DNA from: JBDHXE01 sp035445085
GTDB taxonomy: Bacteria; Bacteroidota; Ignavibacteria; Kapaibacteriales; UBA2268
NCBI GenBank assembly: GCA_035445085.1
Contig: DAOMQA010000001.1
Location: 298,876-362,875 of the forward strand
Direction of reading: 5' to 3'
DNA: 64,000 nt
The notes beneath the pieces are model-generated. The model ran no database searches. It saw nothing but the letters and a program-made list of their open reading frames with translations, and had not been told where the DNA came from. The position numbers and the translations under genes were made by a program. Positions 34,501 to 44,352 of the stretch are shown piece by piece. How positions within the stretch are numbered: position 1 is the stretch's first letter; every line of letters begins with the position of its first letter.

Positions 34501-37491
34501 ATGAAAGTTAAATTAACAAGTTTGGTATTGCTACTTTCAATTTTTGCAGTTGGAAGTATTAACGCCCAATATTCAAAGAATTTGCTCCCAAATTATATGA
34601 GGGCAGATTTTTTTAATAAATTTCCAGAGTTTTATAAATTTAAGCTTGGACAAAAAGTAAAATACCGTGAACCAGATAAAGATGTCTTACAAATGAAACC
34701 TTCTCAATTAAAGTTTCTAAGTAGCGATGGTATCGAATCAATTAATATATCTGGCTCAATCTGGTCGGACGCACAAACAGAAACATGGATAGCTTTAGAT
34801 TATAATAATCCTAGTAATATAATAGCAACCGCTAACGACAACGTGTACCTTGGAGGGGCCGATAATTGGAGAATGAGTGCCTTTGTAACTACTGATGCAG
34901 GCAAGACATGGTTTCATAGTCCAACCCCACGTAACTATGGACAGTATTTTACACCAAATCAAAATAGAGCAACAATTTTTGACCCTGCTATTACGTTCGA
35001 CTCGCAAGGTAATGTATATTATGCTTATGGATATGCAGAAACTTACTATGATGGCAATGATAAAAATAAAAATGGCGTTTTCGTTGTTAAATCTACCGAT
35101 AAAGGTAAAACATGGGATGGCTTGCAAGAAGGCTCAGAAAATGGTATAGTAGCTATTTCTACTGACGCCTTTGGAAGTTCGAATCAACCATTTCACGATA
35201 GATATACTATAAGCGCTGATAGAAGTGCAACATCACCATATAAAGATAATGTATATATATCTTGGAGGGCATTTGGTGGCACAAGAGATGGAATCGTATT
35301 TTCATATTCTTCTGATGGTGGCGAATCTTGGAGCGATTACCAAAGAATAGCAACCGGAGGGCAAGCGCCTATGCCAGTTACCAATACTAAGGGAGATTTG
35401 TATATATGCTGGATAGCACCAGATTTTGCTGGTCAATCGCGTGCAATGGTTGCAAAATCCGTAAACGGAGGTGCTTCTTTTTCTACAATAGTCGAAGCGC
35501 AGAAAGTTATTAATATAGGCACTTATGACGAGACCAATGGTAGATATACTTTAACTGATAAGCAAAATATAAGAGTAAGCTCTACTCCACAAATAGCTGT
35601 TGATAATTCTAATTCTCCTTATAAAAACAACTTATATGTAGTACAAGCAGGGCGAGTCTCGAGCGATGGCGAGTATGGAATATACCTTTCAACATCAACA
35701 AATGGTGGACTGTCGTGGCAAAAGAACAAGAGAATTGATGCAAATCCTTTGGGCAATGATATGTTTATGCCGAGTATCACTGTAGACCCTACTACTGGCT
35801 GGATAGGTGTGTTCTATTATAGCTCACAGAATGATAACAAAAATATAGGCGTTGATGGTTATTGTGCAATATCTAAAGACGGTGGTAGCACATGGCAAAA
35901 TATAAGAGTAACTCCAGAAACTAAATACTTAGACAAAGTCAGTACTGTGATGCCTCAAGGTTTATCTGGCGGTGTATATTGGGGTGATTATACTAGTATC
36001 ATTGCCCACGGAGGCTCATTCTACCCTCTATATTGGATGCCAACGATAGGTAATAATTTTACTTCTAATGATTTATTTACAGCGTATATTTCTCCAAAGC
36101 CAAGAGCGCCAGAAAACTTAACAGACGTAACGGAATACGAGCCAGAGATAAGCTTAAAATTAAAATGGACACACCCTACTAAAAATCTTTTTGGTGAAGA
36201 TATAGGTAATTTTAAAATCGTAATTTATAAAGGTAATGATAAAATTGGTGAAGTAAACAAGAACCAAACTCCAGAGTTCTCGGATTTTAATGTTTCATTA
36301 GGTAATAGCTATCATTATAGATTGCAAACAGAAACTGAAGATGGGTTAAAGAGCACTTTTGCAGAAATAGACGCTTTGGTAGGGGGCAATCCAAAACCAA
36401 ACAGACCTACCAATATTTCGTGGGCACCCGTTCAAAATGGAGTACTCCTAACTTGGCAGAATCCTTCTACAAACGTAGATGGACATACATTTATGGATCA
36501 TTTAAATTTAAAGATAAATAATTTAGATAATAATAGCGTAATTGAAGAAATTGATGATCCAAGTATACAGGTAGGCAATATTACAAGTTATTTACTAAAA
36601 GTTCCAACAGAAAAATACTATAAAATCAGCTTACAGTCTGTAGGGGTAAGAGGTAGCACTAAAACAGATAGCGACCCAACAGATGAATTAATAGTATATT
36701 CTGGCAATCCGCTAACTGAAATTCAAGAGAACTTTGACGGGCAAAAAACTACACCTTATTACAATTCAGGAGATTGGCAATTAAGCAACGAGAAAGCGTT
36801 TTCGGCCCCAAATAGCTTGACTGATGGCCCTAAGGGCGACTATAAGCCTAATACAAATACTTTTGTTATGCTTGCACCAGTAGTATTATCGCAAGGCAAG
36901 TCTACATTTTCCTTTAAACATATAGCTTTATTGAGCACGGTTGCTTCAAGTGGTTCTTCGGATATTGGCGAAATTTCATATTCAAATGATTTAGGTAAAA
37001 GCTGGAAAATTTTGAAATGGGTAGACGCCGCTACATCTCCAAACTTCAAGGTTGGGGATTTAGCTAATAGTACCTTTGATTCATTAGCTTTTAATTTAGC
37101 GGATAAGTTGGGCGATACATTAATTTTTAGATTTAGGATTCAAACAAATGCCTTACGTAACGATGAAGGTTGGTTTATAGATAATATTGCTATGGACGAT
37201 AGACCTTCTAATGTAAACGATTTATTAGAAGCAAACACAATTATAAACGTAACTCCAAACCCTAATAGTGGTATAGCTAACTTAAATGTAAACTTACCAT
37301 TATCAGCTAATTTATATTATTCTATCTATAATTCAATTGGTGAGGAGATTTACAAATCTGACAATAATTTCTATTATCAAGGAATGAATGTTATTAGTAT
37401 AGAATTAAACAATAAGCCTAATGGTATATATTATATTAGATTAAATATAAACAATACAAGCAAAACGGTACCATTTAGTATAGTTAGGTAA
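34501..37491 (+). CDS. Secreted Asp-box (BNR) propeller protein with T9SS sorting domain
   Basis: About 996 aa. A signal peptide (MKVKLTSLVLLLSIFAVGSINA) is followed by a sialidase-like beta-propeller with at least five Asp-box motifs of the form S-x-D-x-G-x-x-W (TTDAGKTW, STDKGKTW, SSDGGESW, STNGGLSW, SKDGGSTW), at about residues 120-480. Fibronectin-III-like domains (~530-740) and a MAM/jelly-roll-like segment ending in DEGWFIDNIAMDD follow. The last ~75 residues are a T9SS type A sorting domain (VTPNPNSG...NGIYYIRL...). Substrate binding or glycoside hydrolysis is possible, but no sialidase Arg triad was identified. The second ATG gives the best signal peptide. Confidence 0.85.
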   Translation: MKVKLTSLVLLLSIFAVGSINAQYSKNLLPNYMRADFFNKFPEFYKFKLGQKVKYREPDKDVLQMKPSQLKFLSSDGIESINISGSIWSDAQTETWIALDYNNPSNIIATANDNVYLGGADNWRMSAFVTTDAGKTWFHSPTPRNYGQYFTPNQNRATIFDPAITFDSQGNVYYAYGYAETYYDGNDKNKNGVFVVKSTDKGKTWDGLQEGSENGIVAISTDAFGSSNQPFHDRYTISADRSATSPYKDNVYISWRAFGGTRDGIVFSYSSDGGESWSDYQRIATGGQAPMPVTNTKGDLYICWIAPDFAGQSRAMVAKSVNGGASFSTIVEAQKVINIGTYDETNGRYTLTDKQNIRVSSTPQIAVDNSNSPYKNNLYVVQAGRVSSDGEYGIYLSTSTNGGLSWQKNKRIDANPLGNDMFMPSITVDPTTGWIGVFYYSSQNDNKNIGVDGYCAISKDGGSTWQNIRVTPETKYLDKVSTVMPQGLSGGVYWGDYTSIIAHGGSFYPLYWMPTIGNNFTSNDLFTAYISPKPRAPENLTDVTEYEPEISLKLKWTHPTKNLFGEDIGNFKIVIYKGNDKIGEVNKNQTPEFSDFNVSLGNSYHYRLQTETEDGLKSTFAEIDALVGGNPKPNRPTNISWAPVQNGVLLTWQNPSTNVDGHTFMDHLNLKINNLDNNSVIEEIDDPSIQVGNITSYLLKVPTEKYYKISLQSVGVRGSTKTDSDPTDELIVYSGNPLTEIQENFDGQKTTPYYNSGDWQLSNEKAFSAPNSLTDGPKGDYKPNTNTFVMLAPVVLSQGKSTFSFKHIALLSTVASSGSSDIGEISYSNDLGKSWKILKWVDAATSPNFKVGDLANSTFDSLAFNLADKLGDTLIFRFRIQTNALRNDEGWFIDNIAMDDRPSNVNDLLEANTIINVTPNPNSGIANLNVNLPLSANLYYSIYNSIGEEIYKSDNNFYYQGMNVISIELNNKPNGIYYIRLNINNTSKTVPFSIVR

Positions 37492-37871
37492 TTAATATCG
37501 CGTTTCTTACACATTGCCTATTAAAAAAGCAAATCAATCCCTAATTATGAAAGGTAATTAGGGATTTTTAATTTTTATTTAGCTATCACTGAAAAATCCA
37601 ATTTTCATGGACAGCAATATAGATTAGAGCTTTGTTGCATCTGATAAATCTTTAATAGAGCAAGTAAATATAATATCAAAAATAGAAATTAAACTATAAA
37701 ATTTTAAGAATTTATTTAGAGGTTAATTAATCATCGTAAACAATTTTATATTTATAGTTGCATTAGGTAGTTAGTGCAAAAAAACAAATGCCAACCTTAA
37801 CTATCAAAGTATTACACTCTTCTTTGAAATGTCATAAAAGTTGGCAAATATTTTATTTTAGCAACAACTAA
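37492..37871. other. Convergent intergenic region of about 380 bases
   Basis: It contains the terminator at 37536-37570. Beyond that there is a long-loop inverted repeat (GCCAAC near 37789, GTTGGC near 37842) that on the minus strand is followed by a T-rich run, possibly terminating the large ATP-grasp gene. No coding frame or RNA gene was found. Confidence 0.45.
37536..37576 (+). terminator. Intrinsic terminator after secreted propeller gene
   Basis: A perfect 12-base-pair stem, AATCCCTAATTA with TAATTAGGGATT, and a 7-base loop, followed by TTTAATTTTT. It lies 45 bases after the stop codon. Confidence 0.85.
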
Positions 37872-40800
37872 TTAGTTTGTCTCTTTCTCGTTTTTCATAC
37901 GCAGTCTAATAGATGTATTATTTGCTGGATTTATTAAATCGTTATAATACTTATGTTCTTCTATATCTTCTGAACTTAGAATAGCTAAATCTAAAAAGTG
38001 GTTTAATTCGTATCCAGTTCTACTATAATTAATATGGCTTAAACATAAATTCCAACCTTCAAACCACAATAAAAGTTCATTCCTTTGCTCCTCATCTCCA
38101 TCAAAATGAACCAATATATCAATATCTGAATTAGGTCCCGCAGTCTCATTAAATACAGTACCATATAAATAAACACCTTTTACATTAAATCTATCCCCAT
38201 CTAACTTAAGGGCTATACTTTCTGCCATTCTTTTCCGCCATTGCAATGGCTCATCATAAGTATTAGCTAAACTTACAGTAAGATTTGAATCATGCGAATA
38301 ATGTATATTATTTACTCTATCTGTTATATAAGCTAAAGCCCTATCTTCATCAGCGTTCAATAACACCTTTAAAACTTGCCCTCCTGTAACTTCTCTAATA
38401 TTTACAAGCCTTAGAACATCGGCAATATGGGCATATTCAGGCAGGAATCTTTCCAATGTATTCTCGGCATTTAATAAAAACTTTTCGTTCAACATATTTG
38501 TCTCTTCGTCTGGGTATAAAGGAATATATTTAATGCCTGCCTCTACTAAATCTTGAAAGAAGTGAGTACCAAACGATAAATCAGGAGCATAACCATCACG
38601 CTTTTTAGCTATTTCAATCAAAATAGCTGTATTATGTATGTCTGAATATGTTACCTTCACGCCTTGCCTAATATCATCGCGACTACCCCAACGCCCAGGT
38701 CCCATTAAAATAAATGATTTCTTTGGTAGCCTCTTATTCAATAAGCCTACTGCTTTGCCTACATCCTGCAAGTCTTTTAAATTTTCCATATATTTATATT
38801 TATTAGGATCAACATATACTATATATGTAATATCGCCTATTTTCCCATTAGAAATATACTTATTAGCTGTAAATACAATTTTACTATTAGAAATATCTGG
38901 AGGTATAATAGCAGATTGAAAATCTAATGATGACGATTGAGGTCTGCACTGCAAAAGATAAAGATTTTTGCCATCACAAGCAAATTCTAAATCTACTGGT
39001 CCTTCAAATTTATCCGAGAGTTCAAAAAGCATAGCTTTGATTTGCTCTATAAAAGTTTTTTTCTGTACTAATTTATCAAAAGTAACAACAATATCATCTT
39101 TTGTTGTATCAATACCTAAGCCTACTGGTGTTTTGATATGTTGCCCGTCAACTATTGAGAAAATATTATTTATTTGAGGGAAATCGTTACCAATTTCATC
39201 AATCAATTTGCTAATAGGCATCGTGATAAATGAATTTTCAACTAAATCAATAACGTCAATAAATTTAGGTGCGTAATTTAACACCTCGAGGTAAGTTTGA
39301 TTCACTCTTAAATTGGGCGAGCCGGGTGATATTAGTATTGGAAAATCTAATCCTACCCTGTCCACTGCGCGCGTACCCAAGCCTACAACTAACCTTATAA
39401 GTCCATCTTCTCGCTTTATACGTGGCGACCACCTAAACTCATTATGACTAAAAGCTACCCCAGCATAGGCAGGAAAAAAATATTTGCCAACTTTCTGCCC
39501 AACAACTTCCTGTAGCAATATTCCCATTTCTTCATTGAAGTCTAAGTATCCTCTTTCGGATCTATAGCCAATAGGGTCGGGACCAAAAGTAGAAGCGTAT
39601 ACTTCAGATATTGCATCCATCAACTCTTCTAATCTTTGTCGCTTAGGTCCTTGATTAGCTAAGAAAAGGCTCTTATACTTTCCAGCAAAAGCGGCTCCGA
39701 TGCGGTCTTCTAATAGGCTTGAGCTTCGTACAATAATAGGATTATCTCCAAAATCATCTAAAGCACTATTTAAACCATTTATAATATCTGGTGAGAACTG
39801 CGCATTTTTAAAGGCTTGAATAATAAAAGGATATTCTTTTCTAATTTCATCTATATCGCGGTATTTTTGCTCTACTACATCTTCCATATTGTTATAATAC
39901 ATAAAATTGTATAATCCATCGGAAGTAATGTACCAAGTTTTAGGATACTTTACAGAAGCTAAAGTATTACTATATTCTGTTGATTTTTCAATAATTTTAC
40001 GCGCTAGAAATATCCCAGAACCCTTCCCTCCAAGTTTACCATGGCTATCAGGCGGGAATATAGTTTTTTGTAAAATCGTATAAAAATCTTCAACATCGCT
40101 AAATGATTTAGCTATATCAATAAATTCCAAAGAATCCGTCAAAAATCGTCGAATAAGGGCAACGATGATACCTAGTCCTGTAGGAGTTAAGCTATTATCA
40201 AAGTTAGGATTTATATTATGGTATTTACGAATAGCATCGCTAATATCATTCATACTTACATTGGAATTTGCTAATAATTTAATTAAATAATGTGTTTTTT
40301 CTTCATTAATCCATTTTTGAATTTTATTAAGAATCTCCTCATCAGTAAAATATCTTGAGGCAATTATATAAATCTCATCACCGAACTTGAATGACTGCAT
40401 CATTACGGTTTTTTTGCTTGGTCTATTTACAAAAAGATTATTACTATTTTCAATGCTTAAATCTGTACCCATTTTTTTATAAAGTTCTTGAGATTCGTGA
40501 ATACCTTTTGTAAATAAATGGTTCAGCATCTTTCTTGACAATACCGAATATAAATTTTGGTCAGTTTTTCTGATAATATCTAAAATTATTTCCCATTCAG
40601 TTTTCATCATGCTATGAAGATCAAGTTTATCTCCTGATTCATTTTGTGCTTTGAGAAATTTATACATCAAATAATGATTTAGCTTGTCTGCGACTTTCTT
40701 TACTAAGAGTTTGTTATCCTCGTCAAGCTGATAAACTTCTGGATCTATGGAAAATATTTCCATAAATCCAAAATACTCATCATTAAATTCTAAATCTTGG

Positions 40801-41042
40801 TAAAATACTTTCACCAAATTTTTATAATTAGTGCCTGGCGCTGTATATTCTTTCTCAAACAAATTAAACTTAATGTAAAATGAACCCGTATTGGTACAAA
40901 TCGATGGGAATGAATTTATAACTTTAGAAATAAAAACGCTTAAGTTATCATTTTCATTAATGAGCTTATCTAACTGATACAGAATAATCATTTCATTTTT
41001 TTCTATATCAGAATAATCTTTAATTTCAAATAAATTATCCAT
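37872..41042 (-). CDS. PEP/pyruvate-binding ATP-grasp protein fused to a nucleotidyltransferase
   Basis: 1056 aa. Residues 1-330 are mostly helical and unrecognised, perhaps a GAF-like sensor. Residues 338-701 are the ATP-grasp domain of PEP synthase/pyruvate phosphate dikinase, with GGKGSG at 338, IIVRSSS around R439, GAAFAGKYKS, and LYLLQCRP at 695-701. The phosphohistidine swivel domain and PEP-utilising TIM barrel of the true enzymes are absent. A linker region around 781 has MGPGRWGSRDD. At the C-terminus a minimal nucleotidyltransferase has GT(x9)SDID, with D973 and D975 as metal ligands. The protein may transfer phosphate or a nucleotide to a partner, but the reaction is unknown. It is single-gene, convergent with the secreted propeller gene. 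Confidence 0.75.
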   Translation of the reverse strand: MDNLFEIKDYSDIEKNEMIILYQLDKLINENDNLSVFISKVINSFPSICTNTGSFYIKFNLFEKEYTAPGTNYKNLVKVFYQDLEFNDEYFGFMEIFSIDPEVYQLDEDNKLLVKKVADKLNHYLMYKFLKAQNESGDKLDLHSMMKTEWEIILDIIRKTDQNLYSVLSRKMLNHLFTKGIHESQELYKKMGTDLSIENSNNLFVNRPSKKTVMMQSFKFGDEIYIIASRYFTDEEILNKIQKWINEEKTHYLIKLLANSNVSMNDISDAIRKYHNINPNFDNSLTPTGLGIIVALIRRFLTDSLEFIDIAKSFSDVEDFYTILQKTIFPPDSHGKLGGKGSGIFLARKIIEKSTEYSNTLASVKYPKTWYITSDGLYNFMYYNNMEDVVEQKYRDIDEIRKEYPFIIQAFKNAQFSPDIINGLNSALDDFGDNPIIVRSSSLLEDRIGAAFAGKYKSLFLANQGPKRQRLEELMDAISEVYASTFGPDPIGYRSERGYLDFNEEMGILLQEVVGQKVGKYFFPAYAGVAFSHNEFRWSPRIKREDGLIRLVVGLGTRAVDRVGLDFPILISPGSPNLRVNQTYLEVLNYAPKFIDVIDLVENSFITMPISKLIDEIGNDFPQINNIFSIVDGQHIKTPVGLGIDTTKDDIVVTFDKLVQKKTFIEQIKAMLFELSDKFEGPVDLEFACDGKNLYLLQCRPQSSSLDFQSAIIPPDISNSKIVFTANKYISNGKIGDITYIVYVDPNKYKYMENLKDLQDVGKAVGLLNKRLPKKSFILMGPGRWGSRDDIRQGVKVTYSDIHNTAILIEIAKKRDGYAPDLSFGTHFFQDLVEAGIKYIPLYPDEETNMLNEKFLLNAENTLERFLPEYAHIADVLRLVNIREVTGGQVLKVLLNADEDRALAYITDRVNNIHYSHDSNLTVSLANTYDEPLQWRKRMAESIALKLDGDRFNVKGVYLYGTVFNETAGPNSDIDILVHFDGDEEQRNELLLWFEGWNLCLSHINYSRTGYELNHFLDLAILSSEDIEEHKYYNDLINPANNTSIRLRMKNEKETN

Positions 41043-41285
41043 ATAATTACTTTTTTATTATATATATATTAAGTTTAGCAATATATAAAAAAAAATAATA
41101 TTAGACTGCAGATAATATTATTAATAAATATTAATAAAAGTGTTTGTTATTTGCTTATTTCGCTTATTCAAGTTTTTTTCTTTGCATAAAATTACTTACT
41201 TTTACTTTTTATTTTGTAAGAAGTTACAAAAAGTAGGGATAGATTTTCCCATAATATTAAAAAACTATATTAATAGAGGATTATT

Positions 41286-42572
41286 ATGTCAGAAGGTTCA
41301 TTCAATCCGTTCAAAATGGCTCAACAACAATTTGATTCAGTAGCCGAACAATTAGAGTTAGATCAAGCAACACGCGATCTACTTAGAAATGTGGACAGAG
41401 AAATTCATTTCAATATATCAATCAGAATGGATGATGGTTCCTATCAAGTGTTCCGCGGTTACCGTTGCCAACACAATGATTCAAGAGGTCCGATGAAAGG
41501 CGGTATCAGATTCCACCCTCAAGAAACAGTAGATACTGTTCGTGCATTATCTATGTGGATGACTTGGAAAACTGCTGTTGTAGATATACCATTAGGTGGC
41601 GGTAAAGGTGGTGTAATATGCGACCCTCGTAATTTATCAATGAGAGAGCAAGAAGCTGTTTGCCGCGGTTGGGTAAGACAAGTAGCTCGTTTGGTAGGTC
41701 CTTTACAAGACGTTCCAGCACCAGATGTAATGACAAATGGCCAACATATGCTTTGGATGTTAGATGAATATGAAAAAATTACTGGTTATAAATCTCCGGG
41801 ATTTATAACAGGTAAGCCACTTGGAATGGGTGGTTCATTAGGCAGAAAAGAGGCTACTGGTTATGGTGTAATTTTTACATTAAGAGAGGCTTTAAAAGAA
41901 TTAAAAATAGATATTAAGAAAACTACTGCATCTTTTCAAGGATTTGGAAACGTTGCACAATTTGCAATAGAGAAATTTACAGAGTATGGAGGGGTAGCAG
42001 TTGCAGTATCCAGTTGGGATAATACTGCGAAGAAGGCTGTAACTTTCAAAAGAGGGCACGGCATTAATTTAGATGAATTGAGAGGTATCACTAATAAATT
42101 TGGCGAAATTGACCAACAAAAAGCAAAGGAACTAGGGTACGAAGTCTTAGCTGGCGATGCATGGTTAGAGCAAGAAGTAGACATATTAGTACCAGCTGCT
42201 TTAGAAAATCAAATAAACGCAGATACCGTTCACTTAATAAAATCATCAGTAAAAGTATTAGCAGAGGGTGCAAATGGTCCTACTACTCCCGAAGCAGATG
42301 TAGTATTAAAAGAAAAAGGTATTTGGGTCATTCCAGACTTTTTAGCTAATGCTGGTGGCGTTACTTGCTCTTATTTTGAACAAGTTCAATGTAATATGAA
42401 TTACTTCTGGACCAAAGAAGAAGTATTCGAAAAATTAGATTCCAAAATGACTACTGCCTACCACGCAGTTTCTAATTTAGCACATAGCAGAAATATTTAT
42501 ATGCGCGATGCTGCATATATGATTTCTGTTTCACGTGTGGCAGAAGCTAGCAAAATGAGAGGTTGGGTATAA
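41286..42572 (+). CDS. gdhA: Glutamate dehydrogenase (Glu/Leu/Phe/Val dehydrogenase family)
   Basis: 428 aa. RGYRCQHNDSRGPMKGGIRFHPQ gives the substrate-binding lysine, and WKTAVVDIPLGGGKGGV carries the catalytic lysine region. The DVPAPDVMTNGQHMLWM loop and the nucleotide site GFGNVAQFAIEKF follow, then PAALENQI and FLANAGGVTCSYFE. Length and motifs fit hexameric NAD(P)-dependent glutamate dehydrogenases. It joins ammonia assimilation or glutamate catabolism to 2-oxoglutarate. A strong AGAGGA site six bases upstream supports ATG 41286. Confidence 0.93.
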   Translation: MSEGSFNPFKMAQQQFDSVAEQLELDQATRDLLRNVDREIHFNISIRMDDGSYQVFRGYRCQHNDSRGPMKGGIRFHPQETVDTVRALSMWMTWKTAVVDIPLGGGKGGVICDPRNLSMREQEAVCRGWVRQVARLVGPLQDVPAPDVMTNGQHMLWMLDEYEKITGYKSPGFITGKPLGMGGSLGRKEATGYGVIFTLREALKELKIDIKKTTASFQGFGNVAQFAIEKFTEYGGVAVAVSSWDNTAKKAVTFKRGHGINLDELRGITNKFGEIDQQKAKELGYEVLAGDAWLEQEVDILVPAALENQINADTVHLIKSSVKVLAEGANGPTTPEADVVLKEKGIWVIPDFLANAGGVTCSYFEQVQCNMNYFWTKEEVFEKLDSKMTTAYHAVSNLAHSRNIYMRDAAYMISVSRVAEASKMRGWV

Positions 42573-42627
42573 TCTATACTTAATATTCCAGAGATAAAAA
42601 TACATCTCAAAAATATATAAATAAAAT

Positions 42628-42665
42628 ATCCCCCAGTTTCGCTTAGAGATTGGGGGATTATTAGT
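42628..42665 (+). terminator. Probable terminator after glutamate dehydrogenase
   Basis: A stem of about 13 base pairs with two G-U pairs, ATCCCCCAGTTTC with GAGATTGGGGGAT, and loop GCTTA. The T-tract after it is weak (TATTAGTTTAT). It is 56 bases past the stop codon. Confidence 0.6.
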
Positions 42666-42766
42666 TTATACGGGGAAAAAGATAAAGAGAAGGCAGCAAA
42701 TCAAGGAAAGCTACCAAATTTTAATGTCTCCTCAAATATAGAAAATTGACCAATATAACAACACCG

Positions 42767-44308
42767 CTATTCCCACTCGATAGTGCCGGGTGGTTTGCTT
42801 GTGATATCATATACGACACGGTTTATACCCCTTACTTCATTGATAATTCTACTGCTTATTTTTGCTAATAGTTCATAAGGCATTTGATACCAATCGGCAG
42901 TCATACCATCTACGCTTGTTACGGCGCGAAGTGCACATGTATTTTCATAAGTTCGCTCATCCCCCATTACTCCTACTGATTTTACAGGTAATAATACTGC
43001 AAAAGCTTGCCATATATCATCATACAAACCAGCATTACGTATTTCTTCAATATAGATAGCATCGGCTAATTGTAGTGTTTTTACTTTATCTTTGCTAATA
43101 TTACCTAACACGCGTATACCTAACCCCGGTCCTGGGAAAGGGTGGCGCTTTACAAACCATTCTGGAACACCTAATTCCTGCCCAACCGCTCTCACTTCAT
43201 CTTTGAATAATTCTCTAAATGGCTCTAATAATTTGAAGCCTATCTTTTCAGGTAATCCCCCTACATTATGGTGGGATTTAATTACTACTGATGGTCCTTT
43301 TACTGATACGGATTCAATTACATCTGGATATAATGTTCCTTGTGCTAACCATTTAGCATTATTAAATTTCTTTGACGCTACTTCAAATAAATCTATAAAT
43401 GATTTTCCTATAATCTTGCGTTTTTGTTCTGGGTCGTCCACTCCTTCTAAGCTACTTAAGAATGTTTCCGAGCCATCAATTAATTCAATATGCATATTGA
43501 AATTATCTTCAAATAATTTCATTAATTTGCTACTTTCGTTCAGTCGCATTAATCCCGTATCTATATGTATACATTTTAATTGATCGCCAATAGCTTTGTG
43601 CAATAATACAGCTAAAACAGTAGAGTCAACGCCACCCGACAAAGCGCAAATAACCTCATCATCGCCTACCATTTCCTTTATCTTTTGTATTTGCGTCTCA
43701 ATAAAGGCATGTGTTGTCCAAGTATCTGTGCAATGGCATATCTTTCTAACAAAATTTTCTAATACCTTAAGTCCTTCTTCTGAATGGTGCACTTCTGGAT
43801 GGAATTGCACACCCCATATTTTTTTATCAAGGTTTCGGATAGCGCAGATAGGTGCATTTATAGTATGGGCAATAGCTTCAAATCCGCCTGGCATTTTAGT
43901 TAATGAATCTCCATGGCTCATCCATACTATTGAATTAGATTTCATTCCATTTAATAATTCATCTTCAGTATCTACTATCAACTCTGCTCTTCCAAACTCA
44001 CGTTTAGCAGCTTTATCGACCGCCCCCCCACATTGATAGGCAATCAGTTGGAGACCGTAGCAGACCCCTAAAACTGGGATATTTTGCTCGAATACATTAA
44101 AACTTGGGTGAGGTGCTTCATCAGCAAATACTGATGAAGGTCCTCCAGATAAAATTAATCCTTTTGGAGCTAATTTTTGGAACTCCTCTAAACTTATATT
44201 ATATGGAAAAATTTCAGCATATACACCAAGTTCCCTAACTTTTCTAGCTATAACTTGAGTATATTGCGAGCCAAAATCTAAGATGACAATTTTTTCATTA
44301 ATTTGCAT
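42767..44308 (-). CDS. guaA: GMP synthase (glutamine-hydrolysing)
   Basis: 513 aa, full length. The class I glutamine amidotransferase has the nucleophile C83 (GVCYGLQL) and the His/Glu pair in VQFHPEVHHS. The ATP pyrophosphatase domain has ALSGGVDSTVLAVLL. The C-terminal dimerisation domain ends VVYDITSKPPGTIEWE, the invariant GuaA terminus. It aminates XMP to GMP. It is a single gene located downstream of the feo operon on the same strand, with a 44-base gap from the regulator gene. Confidence 0.97.
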   Translation of the reverse strand: MQINEKIVILDFGSQYTQVIARKVRELGVYAEIFPYNISLEEFQKLAPKGLILSGGPSSVFADEAPHPSFNVFEQNIPVLGVCYGLQLIAYQCGGAVDKAAKREFGRAELIVDTEDELLNGMKSNSIVWMSHGDSLTKMPGGFEAIAHTINAPICAIRNLDKKIWGVQFHPEVHHSEEGLKVLENFVRKICHCTDTWTTHAFIETQIQKIKEMVGDDEVICALSGGVDSTVLAVLLHKAIGDQLKCIHIDTGLMRLNESSKLMKLFEDNFNMHIELIDGSETFLSSLEGVDDPEQKRKIIGKSFIDLFEVASKKFNNAKWLAQGTLYPDVIESVSVKGPSVVIKSHHNVGGLPEKIGFKLLEPFRELFKDEVRAVGQELGVPEWFVKRHPFPGPGLGIRVLGNISKDKVKTLQLADAIYIEEIRNAGLYDDIWQAFAVLLPVKSVGVMGDERTYENTCALRAVTSVDGMTADWYQMPYELLAKISSRIINEVRGINRVVYDITSKPPGTIEWE

Positions 44309-44352
44309 ATATTTTTCTTGTTCGTACTCTTATTAATTATTAATTATGCAAA

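Noticed and set aside
38638..39177. Plus-strand frames opposite the ATP-grasp/nucleotidyltransferase gene
   Set aside because: Antisense shadows; the minus-strand frame contains the conserved ATP-grasp motifs.
41140..41343. 67-codon plus-strand frame before glutamate dehydrogenase
   Set aside because: It overlaps the gdhA start in another frame and lacks a ribosome-binding site. The strong AGAGGA belongs to gdhA.
42862..44036. Plus-strand frames of 65, 163 and 146 codons opposite guaA
   Set aside because: They lie wholly inside a full-length, well-conserved guaA on the other strand and show no domain or start signal.
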